A DNA stretch of 64,000 bases, taken from assembly GCF_963678975.1 (NCBI RefSeq), contig NC_089281.1, positions 25,276,765 to 25,340,764 on the forward strand, given 5' to 3'. Position 1 is the stretch's first letter, and each line of letters opens with the position of its first letter. Positions 1 through 11,500 of this stretch are shown here, one piece after another. The DNA comes from Dysidea avara. Taxonomy: Eukaryota > Porifera > Demospongiae > Dictyoceratida > Dysideidae. The notes under the pieces were generated by a model that was given only the letters and a program-made list of their open reading frames with translations, made no database searches and had not been told where the DNA came from. The translations under genes were made by a program, and so were the position numbers.

Positions 1-198
1 AATTCTGTAGAGTTTCTGTAGTTGGGTGAATGACTCAGAACGCTGAGACAACACAACTATCAACTCACTGAAATGGGCTTGGCTCAGATATTTAGTGACA
101 GCCACTGAAGAGCTAACCAAAGGCTTATGAGGAAGGCGAGACTGTTGGCCAATAAATTGTTGAATTAATTCTTGTACACCTCGTATATACACAGGTGG
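1..198 (-). CDS. Possible internal exon of an unknown gene, cut by window edge
   Basis: On the minus strand a frame stays open from a stop near 216 to the window edge. From about 198 onward it reads like ordinary protein (PPVYIRGVQELIQQF near its start, FTQLQKLYR near the edge), rich in Q, L and S and without low complexity. A CAG that could serve as splice acceptor lies just upstream (ATCCAG before the PPVYI codons). I recognise no family. It may belong to the same minus-strand gene as the candidate first exon at 3773-3878, but no joining exons were found between them. Chance openness over 65 codons in AT-rich DNA is possible. Confidence 0.3.
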
Positions 199-1116
199 CT
201 GGATACATAGACTAATCTGGCACCGGTTTCACTGCCTGGTCAGAGCTGAGCACTGCTGGGTCACGAGTTCCCTGGTGCCTGACGATATCGGGCGGGCCCT
301 TGATGATCTGCAAAGTATTTGTCCTCTTCAAAATGCCAGTAGCTATAGCTAGCTAGTTAATCTGGCCCGAGATCTGGCTGGCAATATACTGAGAATATGA
401 TAACTGCTGAGGAACTGGCATTGGCTAACTTTCGAACAACACAGCACACTGGGTGACACTGCGATGGTAGTGACTAAAATTCTACGATAGCAGCCAAAGT
501 ACACTGTAAATACAGTAGTGGTCACAACACACTAACACAGGTGTGATATTGTTGTCCAAACTGGCACATCCTTACAAGAGTAGTATGCACACCATATTAG
601 TCACACTAATAATAGTGTGACCATACATGTACAACTGAAAAAAACACTTGTGCATTTAGGAGTGGAAGGGTAGAATGTGATGGCTTTATTATCAAAGTCA
701 ACTACTCATCATAGTTTTATTGTGAAATATTACATCATCTGCAGTTTCACAATTGGTGTAACATTCCTGGAATGTCAACAATATACAAACAGTACACAAC
801 ACTATTAGTCAGTCAGCAACTTACTGCTTTCAAATCTCTACTTAAACATTGTTCAAAATGTATATAAAACCTATATAACCAAGCCTGGAGTTTGATTGTG
901 GGGCTACCTTAAGATATGTATGGGCCCCACTGATCATCAGTATACAACTTTTTCATCTCTCTACTGTTGACTGGATTAATCTAATGGAAATTCTATGAGT
1001 TAATGTTATTCAAGAATAAATTTACTCTTTGTTAATGCAAATTGGTTACTTTAATGCAAATTAGTTACTTTATTGATACAAACATACCAGCTTTGTTCAT
1101 TGACTTGAACTGTCAC
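199..1116. other. Non-coding stretch, nothing recognised
   Basis: No ORF, recognised repeat or RNA gene was seen. It contains only short A/T-rich words and scattered stops in all frames. Confidence 0.5.
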
Positions 1117-1313
1117 TACAATAAAATGTGTATTTGTATTTGTGCATACCACACACAGGAGAGAGATGATGAGATGATGGTTCACATTTGCTAACTAATG
1201 GACAAATGTGAACTATCATCTCCTACACATCACATATATACACCACAGGAGTGCATGCTATGTACAACACATTTAGAGCATACCACATATGCACAAATAC
1301 ACATTTTATTGTA
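1117..1313. mobile_element. Short foldback element (MITE-like), about 197 bp
   Basis: The ends are inverted copies: TACAATAAAATGTGTATTTG at the left matches ACAAATACACATTTTATTGTA at the right. Inside, a second inverted pair surrounds TTCACATTTG and CAAATGTGAA. There is no coding capacity, which fits a non-autonomous DNA transposon. The superfamily was not determined. Confidence 0.6.
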
Positions 1314-2323
1314 ACATGTCTGTGTAATGGCTTAACACAAAATGAGTTTATTTATAGCAAATAAATTCAATAAAATTGATGTTTTTCTATACATCCTACT
1401 ACCTCTAAATGATAAAGGATGCCAAAGAATACCTAATTTTTAACACTAGAATCATCTATAATAGTAGAAAATAGTTTTTCATTTACAAATCTTAGTGTCA
1501 TGTACACCAATATACAGTCACACTGCTTGTCTTGTGTGCTTCACACACTATATCCTAAAAGTGTGCCTGCACCCCAAGGGTGTGCTGCTGGTTAAGTGTG
1601 CTATGACTACCTCAGTTTTAACAGTGTAGTCCACGAGTCAGAAGTACGGATGAACATAGTAAGTCATAGATGACTGAACCCATCATACCGGTTGGTCACA
1701 TGACTTTCAATAGTTTTTCTCAGGTATACTGAATAAAGTCTGTAATTTCTGAGGTAGCTAAACTATTATTCACTTTCCCGGTGGAAATGGAAACCTATGG
1801 TCCAGTCTCCTTATACTTGTAGCCATGTTACTGTAGAATAAAACCTTGCCTAATCATATAGCTAGGTTTTCTAGGTGTCTTAATAAATTGGTCATGATAC
1901 ATGTCTGGGACTTAGCTATTATTTTGATGTTGTATCACGAAGAAGTGAATTTTGACAGGTCTGGGAGTCCTTCTGTACTCACAGGTTTGGGTCAAGATTT
2001 ATACTGGTAATGAAAGTTACACGGTGGAGTTTTGAATCATGGCTACTGTATACACGACTTTCTTGGTCTACATGTCCCCAGGGAAATTTTCAGATATTAA
2101 AATGATATTAAATTATTCCCACTATTTATCACATAGAATTTAAGAGATATAATTCTGTTAAAGTACGTCTTGACTTTTTGTTGCAAGCATTGGCTAGCAA
2201 AAGTGTGGTCTGTAAGCTTTTGAAAGCCAGCTAAATCCCTGGAGTGACATCCTGCAAGTGGCACAGTTAAAAGTTTCTAAACCATACATATTCAACCTAG
2301 AGAGAATTGCATATCAGTGAATT
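1314..2323. other. Non-coding stretch, nothing recognised
   Basis: No supported gene or repeat boundary was found in this kilobase. Confidence 0.45.
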
Positions 2324-2748
2324 TAGTGATGCACCGATACCACTTTTCACTACCGATCTGATACTAATACATTTGAGGCCGGAAATGGCCGATATCGATC
2401 CGATACCAATACTCTGCTCCACAGGCATTTCTCACAAGAGACAGCTATATATATAGTGACTGATAATAGTTTATGGCTTCAATGAATCTTATTTCGTGAC
2501 TTACTGCAATTTCCACTGTACTACTAATGCTAGTAGCTGGCTTCTTTAAGGAATTCATGGCTTAAATCAGCTCTTACTCAACTCTGTTTGATGCGCTATG
2601 TACACCGCCATCTTGAAAAGTCATTAAATGACGTCATTTGAAGTATCGGTTGGTATTGAGCATTTATAGCTTTACCAATACAAGTTCGATACTACTAAAA
2701 TAGGGCCGATACCGATACTAGTATTGGTATCGGAATCAGTGATCTCAC
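2324..2748. mobile_element. MITE rich in GATACC/GGTATC words (hAT-like style)
   Basis: The left end reads AGTGATGCACCGATACC, and the right end, reverse-complemented, reads TGAGATCACTGATTCCGATACC. Subterminal CCGATACCAATACT and AGTATCGGTTGGTATTG words recur in both orientations. This layout of terminal and subterminal GATACC repeats is common in hAT-type MITEs. There is no ORF and no clear target duplication, so the superfamily call is inference. Confidence 0.5.
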
Positions 2749-3772
2749 CATTGCATGAAAAATGATCCCTGATATTGAAAGCAGTTAAGCCAAATAACTG
2801 TAACTGGTTTGGATGTTTAACACCATAACTATAAACTTGAGACTATAATTATCATAATTTGACATTATTTGAATAAACCATGTACGCACTAAGGTGTGGC
2901 ACTTTATTACATCATCAAAATAACGCATCCACCATTTTTTTGAGGGCAAAAAATGTACGCATTCTATGCCTACAAAATTATTTTAACGCTAATACGAAGG
3001 AATCGTGTTAAAAGATACAGTAGCGCTGGTATAAAGTAAGTTACTGGGTAAAAGTATAGAACATATTTGCTGCATGGCAAGTTATTCCACCTAAGGAAGG
3101 TTTTTGTAATAGAATGCTCGATACTTTTGCCCTCACTTTTCTCATAAACTACCGTGAAACTTGAAGCCGTAGCAACTTTTTTCTGGTTTTTTCCAGACCA
3201 CGCCTTGGTACGCACAGGGTCTATAATAATGGTTAGATAACTTCAATGATAGCTGCATTCTCTGTAGTAGCTATCCACATCATGAAATGTATTGTTCTTA
3301 ATAGGAAAATGTATTGTTCTTAATAGGCGAATGCATTTTGCTGTGTGCTTATTGACCTAACAAAGGCAATTGAAACTTGCCAAAGTCTACCACAGTACTC
3401 ATGCATAATTCTGCTTAACCTTTACTCCATATTTCCATCTTGTAACAGTGTCAGCCGTGTCAGCAGTACTATCAAGTCGGCAAATTGATGTTTGTGATAT
3501 TTTTGCAACTTCAAAACGAAGGTACAAGCTAAAGTTCCAGGCAAATAGCTACCAATCCTATAATGGAAATAGACTGCTTGCCCGTATGCAAATATTATAT
3601 GTCCGAGTCCAGGACGGGAAACAGAAAATTTATTTATCATTACGTCATAGGTGACCTAACAATTTATCCCCAGGTTGGAGAATTTGACTTTCTACCAGGT
3701 CAAATTCCCCACCCTCCCCAGTGTGGGGCTTAGATAGGTGCATAATATGATGATTTACAATCAAATGCTTAC
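2749..3772. other. Non-coding or undetermined stretch
   Basis: Several overlapping short ORFs occur on both strands (for example around 3422-3654), but none has a recognised domain, and opposing frames are open together, which argues against coding. If the 3773-3878 exon is real, this is its first intron and downstream sequence. A 21-bp direct repeat (GAAAATGTATTGTTCTTAAT and variants) lies near 3280-3325. Confidence 0.35.
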
Positions 3773-3878
3773 TTTTATGTTTCGTTCGAAACTCAATAAG
3801 TACGCCACGACCAGTATGGTCACAACGAGATTGTCTATCGAAGTCTCTTCTCTGATCTTCTAAGGGAATAGCTGCCAT
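3773..3878 (-). CDS. Candidate first coding exon, unknown product
   Basis: On the minus strand an ATG at 3878 opens a frame beginning MAAIPLEDQRRDFDRQSR. It runs 35 codons to a good donor, AAA/GTAAGC, at 3772-3767. The N-terminus is typical of a real start (MAA). A CACGTG box lies about 130 bp upstream at 4004-4009, in the same kind of position as boxes upstream of other genes here. The frame continues past the donor to 3645 but becomes less protein-like. The product is not recognised, and downstream exons could not be traced. Confidence 0.35.
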
Positions 3879-5234
3879 TTTTAGCCAGCTAAAAGTGCAT
3901 CACTTTCACTTGACTTCACTAACACAGTAAACCATACACCTGAAAAGCGCGTGAGTCCACGGCTTCCCGTATACTGTTACAGAATTTCCGTTTATTGAAT
4001 ATTCACGTGCTTAACTTTAATCAACTCTAATTATGTGCCAGTAATTACTTATAGGTGCTAGCAGTTGTTGGCATGCCTTCAGTATGCACACCAATTGACT
4101 GTTAAATAAATAAGATTTATTGCCCAGAATGGCAGTACTAGTGGCCATCAATATTGCGTATGAATCATAAAGCTTAGTGAGTAGATCAACTGAAATGTAG
4201 CTCAGCAATGACTTCTGAAGTATAGCACATTTCATAAAAAACGAAAAATGCCAAACCACTCACCCTCATTTTGAAAATACCTTAACGATAAACTGTGAAT
4301 CAACTTTGCCTGGCCAAATGTGCTGGGTAAATATAGCTATGCACCTATTTTATTGACTGTGTACAACCTCCAAATCCTTCATCAGACAGATTCTCAACAA
4401 CACAGCTTGTGCATGTATGACATGCATCACTACTCACAAAAAATTTCTTGGACTGCGGCAGCAATGACAATTAACAGAAAGCCTATATAGCTATGATGTA
4501 ATTTTTGTAATTCTATCATTGTCATTTTGTGTAGTTATAATCAGTTATTATTGTTGTTGGATCAGGGGAGCAGAAAGTGCACCCATGTCCTATATACTTT
4601 TTAACCCTGTATACAGAGTGTATATCCATTCACAATACTATAACATACTTATGATCGGTTTGATGATGTTCAATCAAAACAACTCACGATCAGTGGTGGA
4701 CAGAAAGGGGGGAATATAGGTGATAGGTGACCACTCAACTGCCATCCATATTATCCTCAAATCAAAGAAATACTTCATGAAAGATTGGAATACAGAGTTT
4801 AATAGGACAGAATAGTCATTGTATGCAATACAGAGAATCCTCCTAAGTATATCCATGTCAAATGTAATTTTGCATGGCTGTCCATAACTATAGCTACTAA
4901 TGCAAAATTATACCAAGTCAAACTTACTGTACTTATGAATAATCATCAAGGAAATCACCACTGCCACTTATCCCTATACAACTCATGTTTAATGAAGATT
5001 ACTCAGAATAATATTATTCTATACAATCTGTACACAAAAACTACTCTATATGCAAAGAATCCAATATTAAAATTGAATGCTTATAGTTTCTGCATGCATG
5101 GGGGCTATAGCCCCCATGCACACTCCCTACTCATACATAGACTATATATACTATCCTGGTGCACCCCCTCTTTTCACATTCTGATATTCAGCCCTTACCT
5201 GTATGCACATGCATCATGCATTTTGCATCTGCAT
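3879..5234. other. Intergenic, no gene recognised
   Basis: This span has only short ORFs without family resemblance. A palindromic word pair around GGGGGCTATAGCCCCC sits at about 5100-5116. No transposon boundary was fixed. Confidence 0.4.
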
Positions 5235-5795
5235 TTACTTAAGGCACTATATAGTTCTGATCTGCCAAACCTTAGCCCTAGTCCATACCCTGAACTCCAA
5301 TCAATCGAAACAACTGTTTAGGAGGTGTCAACTTTACTGAAACAGATAGATGCTTTTAAAGTCACTGGACCTGATGGTGTTCCACTTTCATAAACTATTA
5401 AAAGAAATCATTGGTGTATGAGGTAATTATCACCTTATATAGCATTATTATTTATTGCATTAAAACAGGATTGCATTCCTTATGATTGGAAGACAGCTTC
5501 TGAGACCCCCTAGCTTGTTCAAGAAGGGTAATCGTAGTAATTCTACAAATTATAGACCAGTGTCACTAACTTCAGTGTGTTGCAAAACTTTGGAACATAT
5601 TAAATTATGGTCCACCTTAATTAATTCACTTAACATTCTTTCAAAGTGTCAGTATGGTTTTGTGCCAAACCCTCAACAAAATTGCAAATATTACACACAG
5701 TGTGGCATGCTGATTTTTTAATAAAAGAGCTCCAACTGATGCTATACTGAAACATTCGATAAGGTGTTTAGATCACTTTCTCTTACACAAATTGA
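5235..5795 (+). pseudogene. Broken non-LTR retrotransposon (LINE) reverse-transcriptase fragment
   Basis: Translation in shifting frames gives the usual order of LINE reverse-transcriptase motifs. First comes a PSPYPELQSIETTV-like lead, then LLKQIDAFKVTGPDGVP (the K-x-x-G-P-D-G motif), then DWKTAS, then FKKGNRSNSTNYRPVSLT with SVCCKTLEHI, and finally ILSKCQYGF. Stop codons follow ETTV and PLS, and frame changes precede KKGNRS, so it cannot make a protein. The catalytic YADD region and the endonuclease are missing. The pattern fits the CR1/Jockey-like clade used widely by invertebrates; the clade assignment is inference. Confidence 0.75.
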
Positions 5796-6499
5796 ATAAG
5801 ATACAAGGTATTACAATCTTTCTCATGATGCCTGGAACCATTCTCTCCTTTGATGCGGTGCTACGACTATAAAGTAGTTCACTATTAAAATGATGAAACA
5901 AAAAGGTTAACAAACATGTGTTTGGAATTTTACAAGCTATATGTATATAGTATGAATTGGTATCATTTCAACAAAAGATACTTGAATAAAGGTTAACATC
6001 ACCTGAAGTGCAATATTTATTCCAGCTACATAGCCAACTAAGCTAAAGTATGCATTGAATAAATTTGTACTTCAGGTGTAAGTAAATGATTGCTACTTAT
6101 AGCTTGTAAAATTCTAAATCTTTTCTACACTTATACAGCATTATGCTAGCTAGCTAGCTATACTGGTCATCTAGAGTTGGCAGTTTAGGGCGGATCCAGG
6201 GTTTGGTAAGAGTTGTACACAAGGGTGGTTTATAGGTATGTGGAGTGGGAGGTCTGAGGGCAGAAGCTAAAGCTATTTTAATTGATGTAGAGTGGTTTTA
6301 TGTGCAAATATCTAGAGTTTTTAAAGTGGACTACATTGGAGTATAGATAGGGATAAGTCACAGTCATGAGTATAGTTCAGCTAGCTATGGCCATGGACCT
6401 AATGCATAGCATTCACAAGGCCATGTGCATTTCATTTGCAAAGTATCCTTAGTGGACTAAATGTGTCCATGCATGGGGTGTATATAAAAGATTTCAATG
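5796..6499. other. Intergenic, no gene recognised
   Basis: No ORF with family resemblance was seen. It contains a short AGCTAGCTAGCTA run near 6145-6160. Confidence 0.45.
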
Positions 6500-6716
6500 T
6501 ACATAACTAAAACTGTAACTAAAACTAAAAGTTTTCATGTTTTTAACTGTAACTACAACTAAAACTAAAACAACAAATAGTGAATATAACCATAACTAAA
6601 TCAATAACTAAAAAGAATTAAGAAAGATTACTATAACTAAAACTAAAACTAAAATTATTGATGAAACTAGCTACAACTATAACTACAACTAAAACTCCAT
6701 ACTAAAACAACACTAT
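6500..6716. repeat. Degenerate AACTAAAACT tandem repeat
   Basis: The words AACTAAAACT, AACTGTAACT and AACTACAACT follow each other irregularly for about 200 bp. This is a decayed simple repeat with a 6-12 bp period and no coding capacity. Confidence 0.75.
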
Positions 6717-7381
6717 AGTATCAATACATTGGGACCTGTTAATATGGACCTCTTAAATACTGTGTATCAGTTCACTCACAAAGCAAGGGCAGATTCAGAG
6801 TTTAGAAAAGGGGGCGGAGGGCATAAAGTTGAAGAGAAAAAGTCACAGTAATAAAAGCTATCCTTCTGTAAAATAAAATCATAATTAATTTTATAGCTTC
6901 ATAGTTAAGCTATACTGCATGCATCATGAAAACTGTGACTGCTTTATTAGAGTATCTCAATCTTGTATGCAATTTTTTAAGGGGGGGGACGTGGCATGAA
7001 GCCCTGGATCTGCCACTGCAAAACTAGGTGTTCAGATAAGAATGATTTACCTAGTGACTTGATTTAAAGTAACACTCTATCTCTGCTTAAATCCTAGCTG
7101 CAAGCATTAATTAACTCAACACTCTTTATAGCAAATATCATTGTATAGATATAATGTATTCTTTAGGGCTGGTACTCTGGATGCATCAGACACTGTCTGT
7201 CTGTCCAGTAAATTAAAAATAAATGAATAAATAAAAGTATTTCAGTTGTCAGGAGAAATGAAGCCATACACAGCATATGGCACAAATACTTCATAGAACA
7301 ATCATTTCTATAGTTTAATTAATAGATCCTGTTGTACTTGAGGACAGACACCTTTGATCAGTTAGGCACTGCATGGCGACC

Positions 7382-7619
7382 TACACTGTTAAAAATGAAG
7401 AGTAACCACCACTATAAGAGTTCCCAGTGTAGGGAGGATTAACACCCCTGGAAAGTAACCAACACTCTGAAGAGAATAACCATTTACACTCTGAAGGGTG
7501 ACACCACCTTCAGAGCATATGTTACTTTCCTTTAGAGTAATGGTTACTCTCCAGGGGTGTTAAATCCTCCGTTATGGGAGCTCTTTAAGAGTTGTGGTTA
7601 TTCTTCATTATGAGTGTAC
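7382..7619. mobile_element. Foldback MITE of about 238 bp
   Basis: The left arm (CACTGTTAAAAATGAAGAG, then AGTAACCACC) is matched by the inverted right arm (GGTTATTCTTCATTATGAGTG). Inner segments around GGATTAACACCCCTGGA and TCCAGGGGTGTTAAATCC also pair, so nearly the whole element folds into one long hairpin. There is no coding capacity. Confidence 0.75.
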
Positions 7620-8525
7620 ATAATCATGAATTTCAATAAGTGTATATAGGTAATTAACAGCACATTAATTTTAAGTTACCAAAAAACCATTTAGAAAAAT
7701 TAATTTTGATCATTTGATGCTTAATAGCTGTATTAGAATAACTGAGTGTTATAGCAAACAGCAGCTTTATTAGAGTATCTCAATCTTTGCTACAGAAATA
7801 TTTTGTATTTCTGTAAATCTTAATTACTATACCAATGCAGTGTACAGAGTAAAGTGGTATGAGAAACAAGGTTAAATGTTCCCTGCTTAGACCAAAGTTT
7901 ATTTCATAATAATTATAGTGAAACACTATAAAAAAAGTGCTTCAGAGCTGATCATGACCAAACAATCCACATGACCAGTTTTTTTTCCCACCCTGCTTCC
8001 ATTCCACATGTACAAGCATCATCAGCTTCTGGTATCTGCAAATACCCACATCAAGATATCCTGGGTCTAAATATAATACAAATGGGACCATGGACAAGTG
8101 CCCTGGTGTTCACTATTAAAAATTGTCTATAAGGAGTCCCCAATACATGCACATAATAAATGAATATTTTGTTATCGTGGTTACCATTATAAAACATTTT
8201 CAATGCTTTACAGATACACGTGCAGAATTACAAGGACATAAAAAAGACAGTATGAACAGAAAAGTGATCTGAAATACAAATAATAAAAATTGATGCCAAA
8301 AAGCTAAAAAAACTTGTCTGGATGCATGAATACAAATCAAGAGTACTGAGTGCTAAAATATTAGTTACAGGATCCGGTCTTACAAAATTATTAGACAATC
8401 ACTTTCCTAATACGATCTACTATTAAATCATAAAAGGCAATTGCCATGTAAAGTTTACTAATTAATTATCACAAGAAATTTACTATAAAGTTAAGATTGA
8501 GCTTTACTTATAATCAGCTGATGAA
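7620..8525. other. 3' flank of the RING gene, nothing else recognised
   Basis: No further gene was seen. One copy of the recurrent CTNTATTAGAG motif lies at 7761-7776. This stretch probably includes the 3' UTR of the minus-strand gene that ends at 8526. Confidence 0.4.
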
Positions 8526-11500
8526 CTATATCACTATAAAGCCTGTGACATGTTGGTCGCAAAACAGACATCTTTTTTCAGACTCCAAAATGTCATCAGC
8601 ACATCCTCTACACAATGCAGCATGACGACAAGGCACTAATGTGACTAACATGTTGTCATGATGACATTGTTGACATGACTTATCAGATAACAAAGGATGT
8701 GATGGAGTCTCTTGTTGTGGAGGATCAGTTGACTGCTCCTCCTGTACACTCTTGTTCTGTAATGTCTGGTACCTCATGATGGCATTATCAGTACTGCTTG
8801 TCTAAAATGGTATAATCGTACACATTACAAGCAATATATCCTTGGTTAACTAAAATTAAAAATAAATGTCAGTGGCATAACTTAACTACCTCAGTAAAAC
8901 ATAGGAAATGAGTTTAAACAAACAGAATTAATTGTTACTGCAACAGAGGGATACTCTAATAGAGCCATCACATTTACCTTTAAGTGTAGGTGCAGTTCTA
9001 TTAGAGTATTTAATATATATGATGGTCTAAATAATAGAGTTGTACCAATAGAGCAGTTTCAAAACCATGGTAACCAAAAATTATGCAATGGACCACACCC
9101 AAATCGCCATGTTTTTGTACCAGACTGCTTGATGTTGCAAGTTGAATTCCTCGCTAAATTCATGACAAGACATATTAATACGTGAGTAAAATAGATGCCA
9201 GTGATAGAATAAAGTATGTAGGTGAGTTATTAGGCATTAAAAGATACGTACTGCCACCCAACAGGGCAGTTTCGTAGGAAAGAGAAATGCGTAAAAATGG
9301 ATTTGGCCAAATTGCGACCTATTCACCGCCCAAAGGTGGTTAGAACTAGGGGAAACTTGAAGTATAGGTCTTTATCCAGCACCACAGCAGCGTACAGCCA
9401 CATCCAGCTATCCTAGGATTAGCTAGAGCTCCTGAAAGGCACAAGATCGGTGATGGCGTACTACCAAACTGTGATAAAACATCAGCAAAAGAAGACTCTT
9501 AGTGGTGAATTTTACTAGAGTTAAGTTTTATTGTCGAAATCAACCATCATTTAAAATTTAGCGGTCTTATTTTGCTGTCTGCTTTTTCACACGAAGCGGG
9601 AATCCCAGCACATGAGCGATTCTGGCTAACTCGGGAATGGCAGGATGTGGCTGTACAATGCTGTGGTGCTGGATAAAGACCTATACTGCAAGTTTCACCT
9701 GGTTGTAACCACCTTTGGGCGGTGAATAGGCCGCAATTTGGCCAAATCCATCTTTACGCATTTCTCTTTCCTACGAAACTGCCCTGTTGGGAGGCAGCAC
9801 GGATCTTTTAATGCCTAATAACTCATCTACATACTTAATTCTATCACTGGCATCTATTTTACTTACGTATTAATAAGTCTTGGCATGAATTTAGTGAGGA
9901 ATTCAACTTGCAACATGAAACAGTCTGGTACAAAAACATGGCGATTTGGGTGTGGTCCATTGCATAATTTTTGGTTACCATGGTTCAGAAACTGCTCTAT
10001 TCCCACTTTTTAGGGAAAACTGATATCCGATATATTTTTACCCGGTTTTTACCGATAGTTAACCGATACCCGATTGTAGGTCTCTACAATTATACTTGTG
10101 CACACTCCATTTAAAGTAGAGCTAGTAAAGCCAATGCTGTGAGATTGTACACTTATTATATATATATCAAAGTTGCTAGTCAGACAAGTGGGCTAGGGCC
10201 TGAACCATCACTGTTTATCTTTGTGATTACCACAAAACATAAACAAGTTACCCAAGTACATACCAGAGCCTTTAACACCAGCCCTCCAACGGTACTGCAG
10301 CTGCTGAAGCTGAATAGACTAATAATCTGCTGGCCACAGCCCATTACAACCGATTTCTGATTACAGTCAAAACAGCTAATTATCGGCTTCTACTGATTAC
10401 CGGCTTCTACCGATTACCGATCCGATTATCACTAAATAACAGTCCACACATGTATTATACAGACCTCTGTTGAAAAACTCTAATAGAACATACAATTTCA
10501 AGGGTTGGATAACAGAGGGTCTACTGCGTTACATAGTTGTGTAATGTGCAAGATCAGCACCAATTACTTGGCAGATGATTGGATTATCTGCTAAGTTTTA
10601 GAAACACCTTCAATGACAGTGATTGTAGCCTTTACAACTGACCATTGTATTTGTGAAATCAAGAAAGAAATTGTGGTACTTGCAGAACATGAGTGAATAA
10701 TCCATTACATAAATTGGCAAAAATTAACACTAATGGAGAATCACTCGATGTGTTGCTCGTAACTACAAACAACTCACCATATATGGTACATACTTTAACT
10801 TAGCATCAGTCATAATATCACTACAAGCAGATGGCATGGTCGGCACATTAGGGACAGCCATCAGCACTTGTTCCTGTCCCTGATGAGACTCTGACATCAC
10901 TGGTATGCTGAAGGTCACACTTGCTGGGGCTACAGTAGCTGAGTTTCGAGGTGAAGACAACTCTTGATCTATATTCAAAACTTCTGTGACTCTTTGCGAA
11001 TGAGGTGGATGAGACTCCAAATTAGGATCAGAAGAAGACCCAGGCTCGGTAAGAACATCTTCTTGCTAATAACAAAGAAGTGCACAGTTGACATGCAGGA
11101 CAGGAAACAGAGAATTTTAATAATTTATTTGAGGTGGGTGTCATTCTCATATATGACTGAGGCCACTTCAACTAAGCTTTTGTTTCTTCAGCCAAAATTT
11201 GCCAAGTACCAGGTCAGAAAAATTAAAATATCAATTTTTGCCTGACTGTGAGTCAAATGGTGGCTAAGTTACATCATGATTGCTGTAACACTTGTGAGTA
11301 GGCACCTATATGGTTACATATCGAGTATTACTAAATTTTGACAGCTTTATGGTAACTTTGCAACCCCTTCATGGCATTTTTTGTTGCTTGCAAGGTGATT
11401 ACGCGAATAACATAAATGTTTTGTACTGGAAAATATAGGGTCGGTTGGGCCCGAGAAACAAAAGATTTTGCCTGACCACCACTACGTAATATGTGATCAT

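Noticed and set aside
4935-5321. 128-codon plus-strand ORF
   Set aside because: Composition is irregular, and its last part is the out-of-context LINE lead sequence (SPYPELQSIETTV); no gene features upstream.
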